In this document: positions 17,021 through 25,483 of the stretch, in pieces
Numbering within the stretch: the first letter of the stretch is position 1
Layout: each line of letters starts with the position of its first letter
Assembly (NCBI GenBank): GCA_003650675.1
Contig: QMRH01000009.1
Location: 1-46,978, forward strand
Direction: 5' to 3'
From: Thermoprotei archaeon
Lineage (GTDB): Archaea; Thermoproteota; Thermoprotei; Thermofilales; B20-G17
DNA: 46,978 nt
Made by a program: the position numbers and the translations under genes
Notes under the pieces: model-generated
Database searches by the model: none
The model's input: the letters and a program-made list of their open reading frames with translations, nothing else
What the model was told of the DNA's origin: nothing

Positions 17021-18067
17021 ATGCAAGCAAAGGAGAAGAATTATAGACTTAGATTCGGTGTGATAGGAGTTGGTATTCAAGGGGAAAAACATGTTAAAAT
17101 CTTGTCCACCCATCCTCTTGTAGAAGTTGTTTCCATATGTGACGTTAATCCAGAGAGATTGAAAGAAGTTTCGCAGAAATATGGAATCAATAAAACCTAT
17201 ATCGATTACGAAGAAATGTTAGCTAAAGAGAGACTTGATGCGGTTGTTGTTGCCACCCCAGACCATCTACATTTAAAACCAGTAATCTCTGCCCTCGAAA
17301 ACGGTATAAACGTCTTACTAGAGAAACCAATGGCAACAAAACTTGATGATGCATTAAAAATGGCTGAAGAAGCTAAGAAGAGAGGTCTACTACTATATAT
17401 TAATTTCAGTAATAGGTTTAATCCGCCCTTTGCCATAGCACATAAAAAGTTTAGGGAAGGGGAACTCGGTAAACCCCTCTACGCCTATTTCAGGTTAAGT
17501 GACACTATTTATGTGCCGACAAAGATGCTTTCTTGGGCTTCAAAAAGTAGTGTAGTTTTCTTCCTCATGAGCCATACAACAGATCTTGCACGATGGATAT
17601 TCAACGACGAGGTACGAAAAGTGAGGGCATACGCCCACTATGAGGTATTGGAATCCTTGGGTATAAGGACGCCAGATTATGTGACAGCTGTCCTAGAGTT
17701 TAGGAAGGGGGGACGTGTAGTGCTCGAATCCAGCTGGATTCTTCCAGAAACACTGCCAAGTATTGTTGACTTCAATATGGAAATTATAGGCACAAGGGGA
17801 GCGATCTACATCAACAACACCTTTCAGTCGATCGCTGTAGCCAATGCAACAAGACACTATTATCCTAAACCAATAGTCCTCGAAGAGGTTAACGGCAGGT
17901 TCACAGGATTTGTTAAGGAATCGATATTCCATTTTGTTGATTCCCTAGCATCTAAAACCGAACCTTTAATTAAGGTGAAGGATGGTGTGGAAAACACAAG
18001 GGTCCTCGAAGCAATAGTTGAATCTTACACGAGAAATACGGAAATAGTTCTGGAAGAAAACCGGTAA
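17021..18067 (+). CDS. Gfo/Idh/MocA family NAD(P)-dependent oxidoreductase
   Basis: 348 residues, normal for the family. The N-terminal Rossmann fold carries GVIGVGIQG (13-21) and the acidic strand end ICDVNPE that favours NAD. VLLEKPMATK (98-107) is the EKP signature whose Lys takes part in catalysis, and SHTTDLARW (184-192) supplies the usual His/Asp pair. These enzymes oxidise or reduce sugars, inositols or sugar acids; the substrate cannot be told here. It has its own promoter and ends in the palindrome at 18084-18135, opposite the cyclo-ligase-like gene. The nearest sugar-related gene is the glycosidase-like protein at 4325, which is too far to imply a pathway. Confidence 0.9.
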   Translation: MQAKEKNYRLRFGVIGVGIQGEKHVKILSTHPLVEVVSICDVNPERLKEVSQKYGINKTYIDYEEMLAKERLDAVVVATPDHLHLKPVISALENGINVLLEKPMATKLDDALKMAEEAKKRGLLLYINFSNRFNPPFAIAHKKFREGELGKPLYAYFRLSDTIYVPTKMLSWASKSSVVFFLMSHTTDLARWIFNDEVRKVRAYAHYEVLESLGIRTPDYVTAVLEFRKGGRVVLESSWILPETLPSIVDFNMEIIGTRGAIYINNTFQSIAVANATRHYYPKPIVLEEVNGRFTGFVKESIFHFVDSLASKTEPLIKVKDGVENTRVLEAIVESYTRNTEIVLEENR

Positions 18068-18083
18068 AATATAACTAACAGAG

Positions 18084-18135
18084 AAAAATTATTGAATAGA
18101 TAAAACATGTATGTTTTATCTATTCAATAATTTTT
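18084..18135. terminator. 25-bp perfect palindrome, bidirectional terminator
   Basis: Positions 18084-18108 and 18111-18135 are exact reverse complements (25 bp) separated by only GT. The arms begin and end in A5/T5 runs, so either RNA strand would make an AU-rich hairpin that closes with a U-run. It sits between two convergent genes, and its right arm encodes the last codons and stop (18116-18118) of the cyclo-ligase-like gene. Confidence 0.75.
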
Positions 18136-18853
18136 TCAACTCCTTTAAGGGAGGTATTTCTCTTATGAAATCCTGTGGAAGTTTGTTCCAGTCTATTCCT
18201 CTCGGTTTAGGCGGCCTATTTTCAACCTTTATGGTTCGTGACGGTGTGATTATGTAGTCGACTATAGTGTCGTAGGGGCTGGCTTCAATGGACTCCTCGA
18301 CGAGTTGGCAATCATGGATAACAGCTATAATAGGGGTTTCCTCGCCGACAACCCCTATTTCTCTAAGCATGGCCCATTCAAGGTCAAAGTAGCCGTGTCC
18401 TTTACCGTATCTAACACCCTTCATGTTGACTGCAGAAGCTCCAGTGACCAGTAGATCGACTTTTCCCATATTCTTCAGCTGGAGTAGAGTTACAGGTTTC
18501 CCGTAGATGTCAGCTCCGTCTAAAGTGGATGCAAAGTCCTCCTTGCCCTCTGGAACAAGCCCTCTATGAAGGATAAGGAAACCCCTTTTAATTCCATATG
18601 TTGGCATTATGATCTTTTTACCGTCCATTATTGCATATTCTCTTAGTTTTTGGAGACAGTTGTCCGGTGTTATAAAGACCACTTCCGCGTTAACGTATAC
18701 GTCCATGGATCTGATCTGATCCGCGCATCTCTCGCTTCCTTTAAAATCTGGTATAAATTCAGCAAAATTCCAGTGAAATCTGGAATCCGGTTTCGCCACC
18801 TTAATTAACTCCCTCCAGACCTTCTCTCTAATCCAGTCCTTCCCCTTATCCAC
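18116..18853 (-). CDS. 5-formyltetrahydrofolate cyclo-ligase family protein (COG0212)
   Basis: 245 residues. The family signature is RYGKGHGYFDLEW at 148-160, with the ATP-binding region before it (IIMPTYGIKRGF) and a conserved C-terminal DYIITP. True cyclo-ligases turn 5-formyl-THF into methenyl-THF using ATP, but published comparative work links many archaeal COG0212 proteins to thiamine metabolism instead. Here the gene overlaps the ECF ATPase gene by 8 nt and is last in a vitamin-type transporter operon, which fits the second role. GTG start at 18853. The N-terminal basic motif (KxxxR) expected for ATP/folate binding is only loosely present (REKVWRELIK). I am sure of the family, not of the reaction. 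Confidence 0.85.
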   Translation of the reverse strand: MDKGKDWIREKVWRELIKVAKPDSRFHWNFAEFIPDFKGSERCADQIRSMDVYVNAEVVFITPDNCLQKLREYAIMDGKKIIMPTYGIKRGFLILHRGLVPEGKEDFASTLDGADIYGKPVTLLQLKNMGKVDLLVTGASAVNMKGVRYGKGHGYFDLEWAMLREIGVVGEETPIIAVIHDCQLVEESIEASPYDTIVDYIITPSRTIKVENRPPKPRGIDWNKLPQDFIREIPPLKELKKLLNR

Positions 18854-20576
18854 GGTTTATCCCACCTCCGAGGATTCTAAGCCCCTCTTCAAGAGTTAGA
18901 ACCCTCATATTAGGGTTTACCTTCAAGAAAAACCTTGTGATTTGAGGAGGATTTAAAGAAGATTTAAGCAGATCTCTTGTGGATGTGATAACTTTTCTTG
19001 TAGGGCCATCCGCTATGATTAGACCATTATACATTACTGTAACCCTCTTTGCGTACTCAGCCACCAGCCTCATGTCATGCGTTATAACTACTATCGTAGT
19101 TCCCTCCGAGTTGAGTTTTTCAAGCAGCTTCATTATGCTTTCGGACTGTATGTGATCCTGGCCTGTAGTCGGTTCATCCACCACCAAGACTTTAGGTTTC
19201 ATCACAAGAACTGTTGCCACGGCAAGTCTCTGCCGCTGTCCTTTACTAAGAAAGTATGGTGGAGTACTTTCTAGGCCTTTCAACCCGAGTTTATCAAGGA
19301 CTTCATGAACCCTTTCCTCGATTTCATCTTCGTCTAGACCCATATTTCTTAGAGCGTATGCGCATTCTTCGAAGACCGTTGTACAGAAGAGCTGGTGGTC
19401 TGGATTCTGATATACGTACCCAACGTTTAACGCGATTTCACTCGCCTTCATTGTACGCGTATCCTTACCAAAGACAAGAACCCTGCCCTCAGTGGGCTTC
19501 AATATCCCTACCATGTGTTTTGCAAGTGTGGTTTTACCGGAACCGTTAGCACCAACTATAGCCATGAAGTCGCCTTCTCTAATCGTCAAATTAATGCCAT
19601 TTAATGCAAGTGTTCCATCGGGGTAAATGTATTTCACGTTTTGGAACTCCACTACACTTCTTCCAGAACCTGTTAAGCTCTCGGAGAATTCCTCAGAAAA
19701 CTCCATTGTAATGCTCTTCCCTGAAAACTGTTTTCTAAATAGCTTATAGGCTTCTTCTACGGTTAAAGGCAGAAAGAGTGATCGACTATTCCCGCTAAGA
19801 GAGTTGAGTCTATAAAAGAGCTCAGTTACCTGCGGTGGGTAAACGCCTATCTTTCTCAGTTCAGTGCATTTAGAGAAGAGCCTTCTAGGAGGCTCGTCGA
19901 ACACTATTCTTCCCTCAGTTAAGAGAATTATCCTGTCTGCGAATTTAGCTAACTCCTCTACATTGTGTTCTACCACGATTAAAGTTACGTCGTAGTCGGT
20001 TCTAAGCTTTTCCAGAACCTTAAAGACCTCCATTTTACCTATTGGATCTAGATCCGAGGTTGGTTCATCGAGTATCAGGAGTTTAGGTAACTTAGCCAAC
20101 ATGGATGCTATGGCCACCCTCTGTTTTTGTCCGCCAGATAGCTCGGATGGATGCTTCTCTTCAAACCCCCTTAAACCCACTATGTTTAAAGCCCATTCAG
20201 CCCTCTCCTTAATTAAATCGCGAGGTGCACCCATGTTCTCCAGCGGGAAGACTACTTCATCTAGAACCCGCATTGTAATGAACTGTATATCAGGATCCTG
20301 GAATACAATTCCAACATCTTCCATTATACTTGTTAAAGTAGTGTTTAAGGTGTTTTTGCCATGAACCCTTATCTCCCCTCTAAACTCGCCTCTGATCGAA
20401 TGTGGAATTATTCCCGTTAAAGCTAAACATAAGGTGGTTTTACCTGCTCCACTGGGACCTATTATTCCAACGAACTCTCCTTTACGTACTGTCAGGTTAA
20501 TGTCTTTAAGCACCCAGTCTACGTTACCCTGATATTTCCACCAAAGACCTTTAACTTCGACAACGTTTCCGTTCAT
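18846..20576 (-). CDS. ecfA: ECF transporter double ATPase (fused EcfA1-EcfA2)
   Basis: 576 residues made of two ABC ATPase domains. Domain 1: Walker A GPSGAGKTT (40-48), signature LSGGQKQR (146-153), Walker B LLILDEPTSD. Domain 2: Walker A GANGSGKTT (342-350), signature LSKGQRQR (443-450), Walker B VLVVDEPTTG. Both halves look catalytically complete, so the fusion alone can form the A1A2 pair that drives EcfT. It overlaps EcfT by 4 nt (ATGA) and the cyclo-ligase-like gene by 8 nt, so the genes form one operon. It is also the only ATPase in the window that might, in principle, power other membrane modules, but its sequence is of ECF/CbiO type, not FtsE/MacB. Confidence 0.95.
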   Translation of the reverse strand: MNGNVVEVKGLWWKYQGNVDWVLKDINLTVRKGEFVGIIGPSGAGKTTLCLALTGIIPHSIRGEFRGEIRVHGKNTLNTTLTSIMEDVGIVFQDPDIQFITMRVLDEVVFPLENMGAPRDLIKERAEWALNIVGLRGFEEKHPSELSGGQKQRVAIASMLAKLPKLLILDEPTSDLDPIGKMEVFKVLEKLRTDYDVTLIVVEHNVEELAKFADRIILLTEGRIVFDEPPRRLFSKCTELRKIGVYPPQVTELFYRLNSLSGNSRSLFLPLTVEEAYKLFRKQFSGKSITMEFSEEFSESLTGSGRSVVEFQNVKYIYPDGTLALNGINLTIREGDFMAIVGANGSGKTTLAKHMVGILKPTEGRVLVFGKDTRTMKASEIALNVGYVYQNPDHQLFCTTVFEECAYALRNMGLDEDEIEERVHEVLDKLGLKGLESTPPYFLSKGQRQRLAVATVLVMKPKVLVVDEPTTGQDHIQSESIMKLLEKLNSEGTTIVVITHDMRLVAEYAKRVTVMYNGLIIADGPTRKVITSTRDLLKSSLNPPQITRFFLKVNPNMRVLTLEEGLRILGGGINRG

Positions 20577-21388
20577 TGGGCTAGAACCCCCGGTAAAATG
20601 AACGTAATTAACCCCATTTTCATAGTTAAAGTCAGAGCCGGGGTCGCCAAAAGTAGTATGGCTAAAGCCTTTTCATAAGGCTTCATCTTGTATTCCCGAT
20701 AGAATGTCCGTTTCCCTTTAAGCCTTGTTCCTTTAACTTCAAGCACATACGTCAACTCGAGCATTCTTCGAATAGCCATGACCATTAGGGGTATTGCTAG
20801 GTTAACGTATTTTCGGGCACGCTGGAAGATATTTCCTTTATCGAACGAGGTTCCTCTGAGCACCATGGCATCCCTTACCTTAAGGTAATCATCCAGAAAT
20901 ATTGAGGCGAACCTAAAGGCTAGGCTTATTGTTAAAGCTATGGAGTAGGGTACGCGGAGAAAAACTAGACCATATATTATATCGGTGTCCGTCAAAACAG
21001 AGAGAACCAGCGTGGAGCCCACAAGCATCAACATGAAACGTCCCACCATTGTGAAAACATGTAGAAGCGTTACGTCGGTAACATACGTCCCCCATGGTAG
21101 ATGCCAGTAGACGATATTACCTGGAATACTGCTACCGAGAAGGTATGAAAACATTATTGCCTGTGTTATTATTATAGCAAATGCCAAGAACTTTCCAAGC
21201 CTAGACAAGGGTATCTTAGCAACTTTGAAGAGCAGGATAGTTAGTATTATGCCTCCCCAAAGCATGTAAGGCGAGTCTAGGAGAAGGGCTTCAATATTAA
21301 AGAAAAGTAGTAAGAATATTTTGAGGGAGGGATGTAGTTTATAGAGAGGGGAATTTTCCTCAACATACAAAAAATATGTACGTTTCAT
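20573..21388 (-). CDS. ecfT: ECF transporter transmembrane component EcfT
   Basis: 271 residues with about five membrane helices and two cytosolic coupling segments between about 170 and 235 (MVLRGTSFDKG and LEVKGTRLKGKR), variants of the Ala-Arg-Gly motifs with which EcfT docks onto the ATPases. It couples ATP hydrolysis by the fused EcfA to the S component encoded 13 bp upstream. Length and layout match the family. Start is the ATG at 21388. Confidence 0.92.
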   Translation of the reverse strand: MKRTYFLYVEENSPLYKLHPSLKIFLLLFFNIEALLLDSPYMLWGGIILTILLFKVAKIPLSRLGKFLAFAIIITQAIMFSYLLGSSIPGNIVYWHLPWGTYVTDVTLLHVFTMVGRFMLMLVGSTLVLSVLTDTDIIYGLVFLRVPYSIALTISLAFRFASIFLDDYLKVRDAMVLRGTSFDKGNIFQRARKYVNLAIPLMVMAIRRMLELTYVLEVKGTRLKGKRTFYREYKMKPYEKALAILLLATPALTLTMKMGLITFILPGVLAQ

Positions 21389-21401
21389 TGGGAAAAACCC
21401 C

Positions 21402-21980
21402 CTACTTCCAAATGTACATTGGAGACTGTTTAACGTATGCTGTAAGGGCTTTCAGTAAGGGCGTCCCAACAGTGACAATCGCCATGGTGTCTCCGATAAA
21501 GTAGGTTAGGACACCAATCCACCAGAAGGGCCACGTTATTACACCAAAGAGAAGATGTACCGTTTGCACCCAGAGTCCACAAACTAGGCTTGCTATCATG
21601 ACGGAGACAACCCACACTACATAGTCTCTTTGTGTTTTTAACTCCGGGTTTGCTTTAAGGGCCTTAAATATGACCAAAGCGACTAATGGTGCTATGAAAT
21701 CGCCCAGTCCCCCATCAACCCATATGTGTAAAGTATAGCCGAAGAAGTATCCCATAGCTATGGTTGTGGCAATGTGTCCGCCTAAAGCCCCCCAAACTCC
21801 AAACCAGAGGGTCATCACGAAGTAAAATCCAGCAGGAATCCAGAACCCGGAGGCGGCTGGAAGGCCAGGGATAGGCACCAAGATTATAGCGAAAAGGGCT
21901 AAAGGGAGGCACAGACCTGCGGTTACAGCTGTTACAGCTATCTGCTTGATCCCGAAACCCTCTTTAGCCATCCATTTCAC
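21402..21980 (-). CDS. ECF transporter substrate-specific (S) component, substrate unknown
   Basis: 192 residues with about six membrane helices, the size and layout of ECF S components. It begins with an S-component-like segment (IKQIAVTAVTAGLCLPLAL) and is rich in Gly/Trp at the outer face (WIPAGFYFVMTLWFGVWG, GGLGDFIAP, WPFWWIG), as in vitamin-binding S proteins. The operon (T, fused A, COG0212 protein) makes a vitamin or vitamin precursor likely; thiamine or its pyrimidine is my favoured guess because of the COG0212 partner, but no diagnostic residue was identified. Confidence 0.75.
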   Translation of the reverse strand: MKWMAKEGFGIKQIAVTAVTAGLCLPLALFAIILVPIPGLPAASGFWIPAGFYFVMTLWFGVWGALGGHIATTIAMGYFFGYTLHIWVDGGLGDFIAPLVALVIFKALKANPELKTQRDYVVWVVSVMIASLVCGLWVQTVHLLFGVITWPFWWIGVLTYFIGDTMAIVTVGTPLLKALTAYVKQSPMYIWK

Positions 21981-21984
21981 CTCC

Positions 21985-22218
21985 TTAAAGGCTTATCCAC
22001 CCCATTAAGACCTGCCCTATGAAGGCTATCACAAGCCAGACTAGGGCTACTTCGGCCAAGACCTTAAATAGGAACATGTAGAGGTAGGCCTGGTCTTTAG
22101 CAACCACGTCGTCGATCTCTTTCTTTATCTTCTTCACACCAAGGAAATCCAAAGCAACTGTTACCAGAGTTAAGGCGAAGAACGTGTATACGTAAAATGC
22201 GGTGTAGGATAAACCCAT
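21985..22218 (-). CDS. 77-aa two-helix membrane protein heading the ECF operon
   Basis: A 77-residue protein with two membrane helices (about 8-24 and 49-70) joined by a charged, Lys/Asp-rich stretch (KKIKKEIDDVVAKDQ). The ATG at 22218 has GGAG 6 nt upstream, and the S component starts 4 bp after its stop, so it is the first gene of the ECF operon. I do not recognise the family. Its place and topology recall CbiN, the small two-helix partner in cobalt ECF systems, but the S protein here is not CbiM-like, so any accessory role is an inference. Confidence 0.7.
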   Translation of the reverse strand: MGLSYTAFYVYTFFALTLVTVALDFLGVKKIKKEIDDVVAKDQAYLYMFLFKVLAEVALVWLVIAFIGQVLMGWISL

Positions 22219-22280
22219 ATTTATCTCCGTTTGGAGGTCGAAGGAATACTTAATAAAACTTACTGTCAAAATACATTCAT

Positions 22281-22290
22281 TTTAAATATA
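22281..22290 (-). promoter_or_regulatory. TATA-type promoter of the ECF operon
   Basis: TATATTTAAA on the minus strand lies about 65 nt before the ATG at 22218. The 22219-22479 gap also holds, near 22440-22447, a T6 run on the minus strand just after the nucleoside phosphorylase gene that could end its transcript; nothing else was seen. Confidence 0.45.
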
Positions 22291-22479
22291 ATTTTATCAA
22301 AATAGTAAAGTTATACATATTTAACATGGGATTAAAGAAGGTAAAATCAGCTTCCCGCTAATCTAGGCTAACAACTATAACTCCCGTTACTATTAGAGAT
22401 TCCCATATCCACCTTTTCCAAGGTATTTTTCTTTACCTTAAAAAAGCTTCTACAATTAACAATATTTGAGCCCACTATA

Positions 22480-23208
22480 CTAGATACTTACCAAGGCATC
22501 TAACGCTGCTTTAGCAGCCTTCAATTCCAGGCCGTCTATTTCCTCTTTTTTCAATGCTATGCCAGTCGCCAGGTTATCTATCACCATTAATGCTGCACCG
22601 GACTTGAAGCCCCGTAGACGGGAAAGCGTGAAAAGGGTTGCACATTCCATTTCAACGGCTACTGCTTTAAGACTTCTCCACTTTGGAGTTAAATGCTCCT
22701 CTGCATGGAAGGCGTCACTAGATGCAACTATACCCCTATATGTCTCAAAACCATGCTTCCTGAACGCCTCTTCAAGCCTGATGACTAATTCGGGTTCCGG
22801 TACAGCTGGGTAACAGGTTCCTTTAACGTAGATTCCAACCGTCCCCCCGGCTTCGAAAAGTGCGCCGACAGGTATTACTATTCCACCTAGTTTGACGTGC
22901 TCCACAAGTCCACCGCATGTTCCGAGCCTAATTATAACGTTGGCACCAAGCATATGAAGTTCTTCGAACACTATAGCTGCTGAAGGAGCTCCTATACCAT
23001 GAGCCACCACACTTACTTTGCATCCCCTATACACGCCGGTATATACCAGAAAACCCCGTTTATCGCTTACTTTCAGGGGATCGTCCAAGAGGGTAGATAT
23101 CTTAGCGACTCTTCCTGGATCCCCTGCTGTTAAAACTTTTTCGGCAATATCCCCAGGCCTTGCTCCAATATGCCATGGTTTTTTAGCTAAAACATGTTTT
23201 GAAGACAT
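22480..23208 (-). CDS. Nucleoside phosphorylase (uridine/purine, NP-I family)
   Basis: 242 residues, typical for NP-I. GDPGRV (29-34) and RLGTCGG (94-100) bind phosphate, and VEMECATLF (185-193) binds the ribose. D211 in VIDNL lies where purine enzymes keep the catalytic Asp, so purine versus uridine use cannot be decided by eye. It splits nucleosides with phosphate to ribose-1-phosphate and base. With the ribose-1,5-bisphosphate isomerase at 39978, this fits the archaeal pentose-bisphosphate route in which ribose-1-phosphate from nucleosides is channelled onward. A TTAAAATTTAAG box at 23227-23238 is about 25 nt before the ATG, so the mRNA may be leaderless. Confidence 0.9.
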   Translation of the reverse strand: MSSKHVLAKKPWHIGARPGDIAEKVLTAGDPGRVAKISTLLDDPLKVSDKRGFLVYTGVYRGCKVSVVAHGIGAPSAAIVFEELHMLGANVIIRLGTCGGLVEHVKLGGIVIPVGALFEAGGTVGIYVKGTCYPAVPEPELVIRLEEAFRKHGFETYRGIVASSDAFHAEEHLTPKWRSLKAVAVEMECATLFTLSRLRGFKSGAALMVIDNLATGIALKKEEIDGLELKAAKAALDALVSI

Positions 23209-23380
23209 ATTTTTAATAAAGTTGGACTTAAATTTTAACGTATTTACGATTGAGAGAATCCCGACCCTCTAAATACAATAGAATACGGGTTTATCATTTC
23301 TCGATTAACCGGGAATACTCGAATATAAAATATAGGAAACTTTTCAGAAAGATAAAATGGAAAAAAGATTTAGTTTTATT

Positions 23381-25396
23381 TTATGCGAATACGCCCTGCC
23401 AGAAGACCACGAACCAGGTTAGTGTGGTCCAGAAGCCTACAGCTATAGTGAAGCCTACAGCTCCTGGAACGACGTACTTGCTGTATACGTCTGCTCCACC
23501 GACCTTCAGTACGATGTACTTGAAGATTGCTACTACCAGTGCGTTGGCCCAGAACCAGTATCCGTAGGCTCCGAAGAAGCCTATCGGGTTCAGTATGAAC
23601 CATGTGAACTTCGCTCGGAGCCAGTACATTCCTAGGGTGACTAATATACCGCTTATGAAGAGCTCCCATCCGTATGCATCAAAAGCTGCCTTAGTGTAAC
23701 CACCAGTCTTAGCATCGGCCAGAGGCACCCAAGCGTACCAGGCTGCATAGCCTATGGTGTCTTTACCCAGTGGTCCACTCCATCCGCCGAAGCTCGTGTA
23801 GAGCCATACTCCATAGAAGTGTACTAGGAAGCTTACTATTATACCTACAATGAGTATTGTGTATAAAACGTCCTTGGCTCTGGTCTTTAGCTCGTATGCT
23901 GTCTTATAGAAGTGTAACGAGTTATGTATCACGAAACCTGACATCCTGTGGCCGTCGTTCAGAGATGCCATATACATTATACTGTAAGTTAGACTTCTTG
24001 GATCTGGCTTAGCCCACGACCATCCGCCAGTAATAGCACCGAAATCCCAGTGAATGCCCATTCTAAAGTAGTTGTTCCATGGCACTAAGCCTCCCTCTGC
24101 TGCAGCCACAGTATAGCCCATTAGAACTATGATAAGGAAGATCACCATTAAGAAGGAAGCTATGGCTGGGGCTCCAACGATGATCCATAGAGCCCAGAAG
24201 GCTAAGAATGATAGTATAGCGCCGTAGGCTACAAGCTTATATGATACTCCTTCTTCTTCTGGCGGCTTGGTCTCCCTTATTGATAATAGTATTCTTTTTA
24301 TGTGCTCCCAGTTATTGATCAAAAACCATAGGCCTATACCGAAAGGCAGGTACCACATCCACTCGACCCACTGGAACGGCCCATATGAAACCCCGTAATA
24401 CCACTGGCTTCTCTCGTATCCAACCTTGTATGGTAGGAAGCCCATGGTAACGCCGATTGCAGGATATATTATGGAGAATAGCACGAAGAATATGACTGCG
24501 CTTATCAAGACGTCTAGGTTCGTGAAGATCATCCAGCTCATCATTGCCAAGTCTAGTGTTCCTCTTGTATAGGATCCAGGTAGGAAGCTTCTGACGTAGT
24601 CCGCTAGGTTGAAACTATAGGAGTATGGTACTGCACCCCATCCTATAGGCAAGATAGATAGGATGAACTTGGGGAATAGGAATATCGATGCTATGAGGAA
24701 GCCTATCCAGAACAGTCTGCCCTTGATTTCCTTGAAGTTGAATAACATTGGTTTGCCTCCGGTTTCGGTGGTGTAGAGTCGTATAAGCTCGGTTGCCGCC
24801 ACGACGTGTGGGAATGGAAGTCTTTCTACCTCTACTAAAGGCTTTCTCATTATGTAGCCCCAGAACGCGTAGATGAAAACCAGTGTGAGCCACTGGAAGG
24901 ACCAAAACAGACAGAAAGGTAGCCATGCTCCCCAGTTTAATGGACCTCCATAAGTGAATGCGTCAATGGCGCTAGGGTCGGCTGGAGCCATTATATTAGG
25001 TATTAGGTCTCCTAGCCCGTAGCGTGCGAACGAGGGATGCATCTTAAAGTAGAGTGCCATGAATGGTCCTTGAGCCAAGATAGGTAGCATGAAGATGTAG
25101 GGGGCTGTCTGTTCAATGTATGTTGAGAAGGTTATTAAGCCAGCTGTAGTGAAGAGTACAACCCACTCAGGGGTGGTTAGCTTCAGTTTAGGGCTTATCT
25201 TGCCCAGTACGAAGTCAATGAACATGAAGAATATTAGTGGGAGCGGGAACCATACATGTCTCCATGCTAGGTGGGGGCTAATATATGCCGCACTTTCCAC
25301 AGCAAGGGTGGCTAGGATTATGATAATCATTAATACATACATTCTCGGTGTAAGGCCGCTTACAGGAACTTCAACTTTCTTTTCAGACCCACTCAT
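23381..25396 (-). CDS. OPT-like transporter family membrane protein (paralogue 3)
   Basis: 671 residues from the ATG at 25396, which has an AGGTG site 9 nt upstream; a TTG at 25417 would add seven residues. About 14-16 membrane segments and the signature EVERLPFPHVVAATE (about 189-203). Long aromatic-rich loops and the sequence around the signature group it with the 14210-16195 protein. It follows the 25484-27430 transporter on the same strand with an 87-bp gap, so the two may be expressed together and could even form a pair. The last part of the gene is followed by a T6 run on the minus strand near 23363 that may act as terminator; the rest of the 23209-23380 gap shows nothing. Confidence 0.85.
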   Translation of the reverse strand: MSGSEKKVEVPVSGLTPRMYVLMIIIILATLAVESAAYISPHLAWRHVWFPLPLIFFMFIDFVLGKISPKLKLTTPEWVVLFTTAGLITFSTYIEQTAPYIFMLPILAQGPFMALYFKMHPSFARYGLGDLIPNIMAPADPSAIDAFTYGGPLNWGAWLPFCLFWSFQWLTLVFIYAFWGYIMRKPLVEVERLPFPHVVAATELIRLYTTETGGKPMLFNFKEIKGRLFWIGFLIASIFLFPKFILSILPIGWGAVPYSYSFNLADYVRSFLPGSYTRGTLDLAMMSWMIFTNLDVLISAVIFFVLFSIIYPAIGVTMGFLPYKVGYERSQWYYGVSYGPFQWVEWMWYLPFGIGLWFLINNWEHIKRILLSIRETKPPEEEGVSYKLVAYGAILSFLAFWALWIIVGAPAIASFLMVIFLIIVLMGYTVAAAEGGLVPWNNYFRMGIHWDFGAITGGWSWAKPDPRSLTYSIMYMASLNDGHRMSGFVIHNSLHFYKTAYELKTRAKDVLYTILIVGIIVSFLVHFYGVWLYTSFGGWSGPLGKDTIGYAAWYAWVPLADAKTGGYTKAAFDAYGWELFISGILVTLGMYWLRAKFTWFILNPIGFFGAYGYWFWANALVVAIFKYIVLKVGGADVYSKYVVPGAVGFTIAVGFWTTLTWFVVFWQGVFA

Positions 25397-25483
25397 CTTG
25401 TAAAACACCTGTTGCAATAGAATTGAGGTCTTTTTAATATATAAGGTTTAGCAAAAGAATTTTAAATGGAAATAGGAAAAATT

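Noticed and set aside
18846-20576. The double ABC protein as the missing ATPase of the FtsX giants
   Set aside because: Motifs and operon (EcfT, S component) are those of an ECF transporter; nothing ties it to FtsX-type partners.
21985-22269. Longer start at 22269 for the small ECF-operon protein
   Set aside because: The ATG at 22218 has GGAG at 6 nt, while the longer form starts close to the promoter without a ribosome site.
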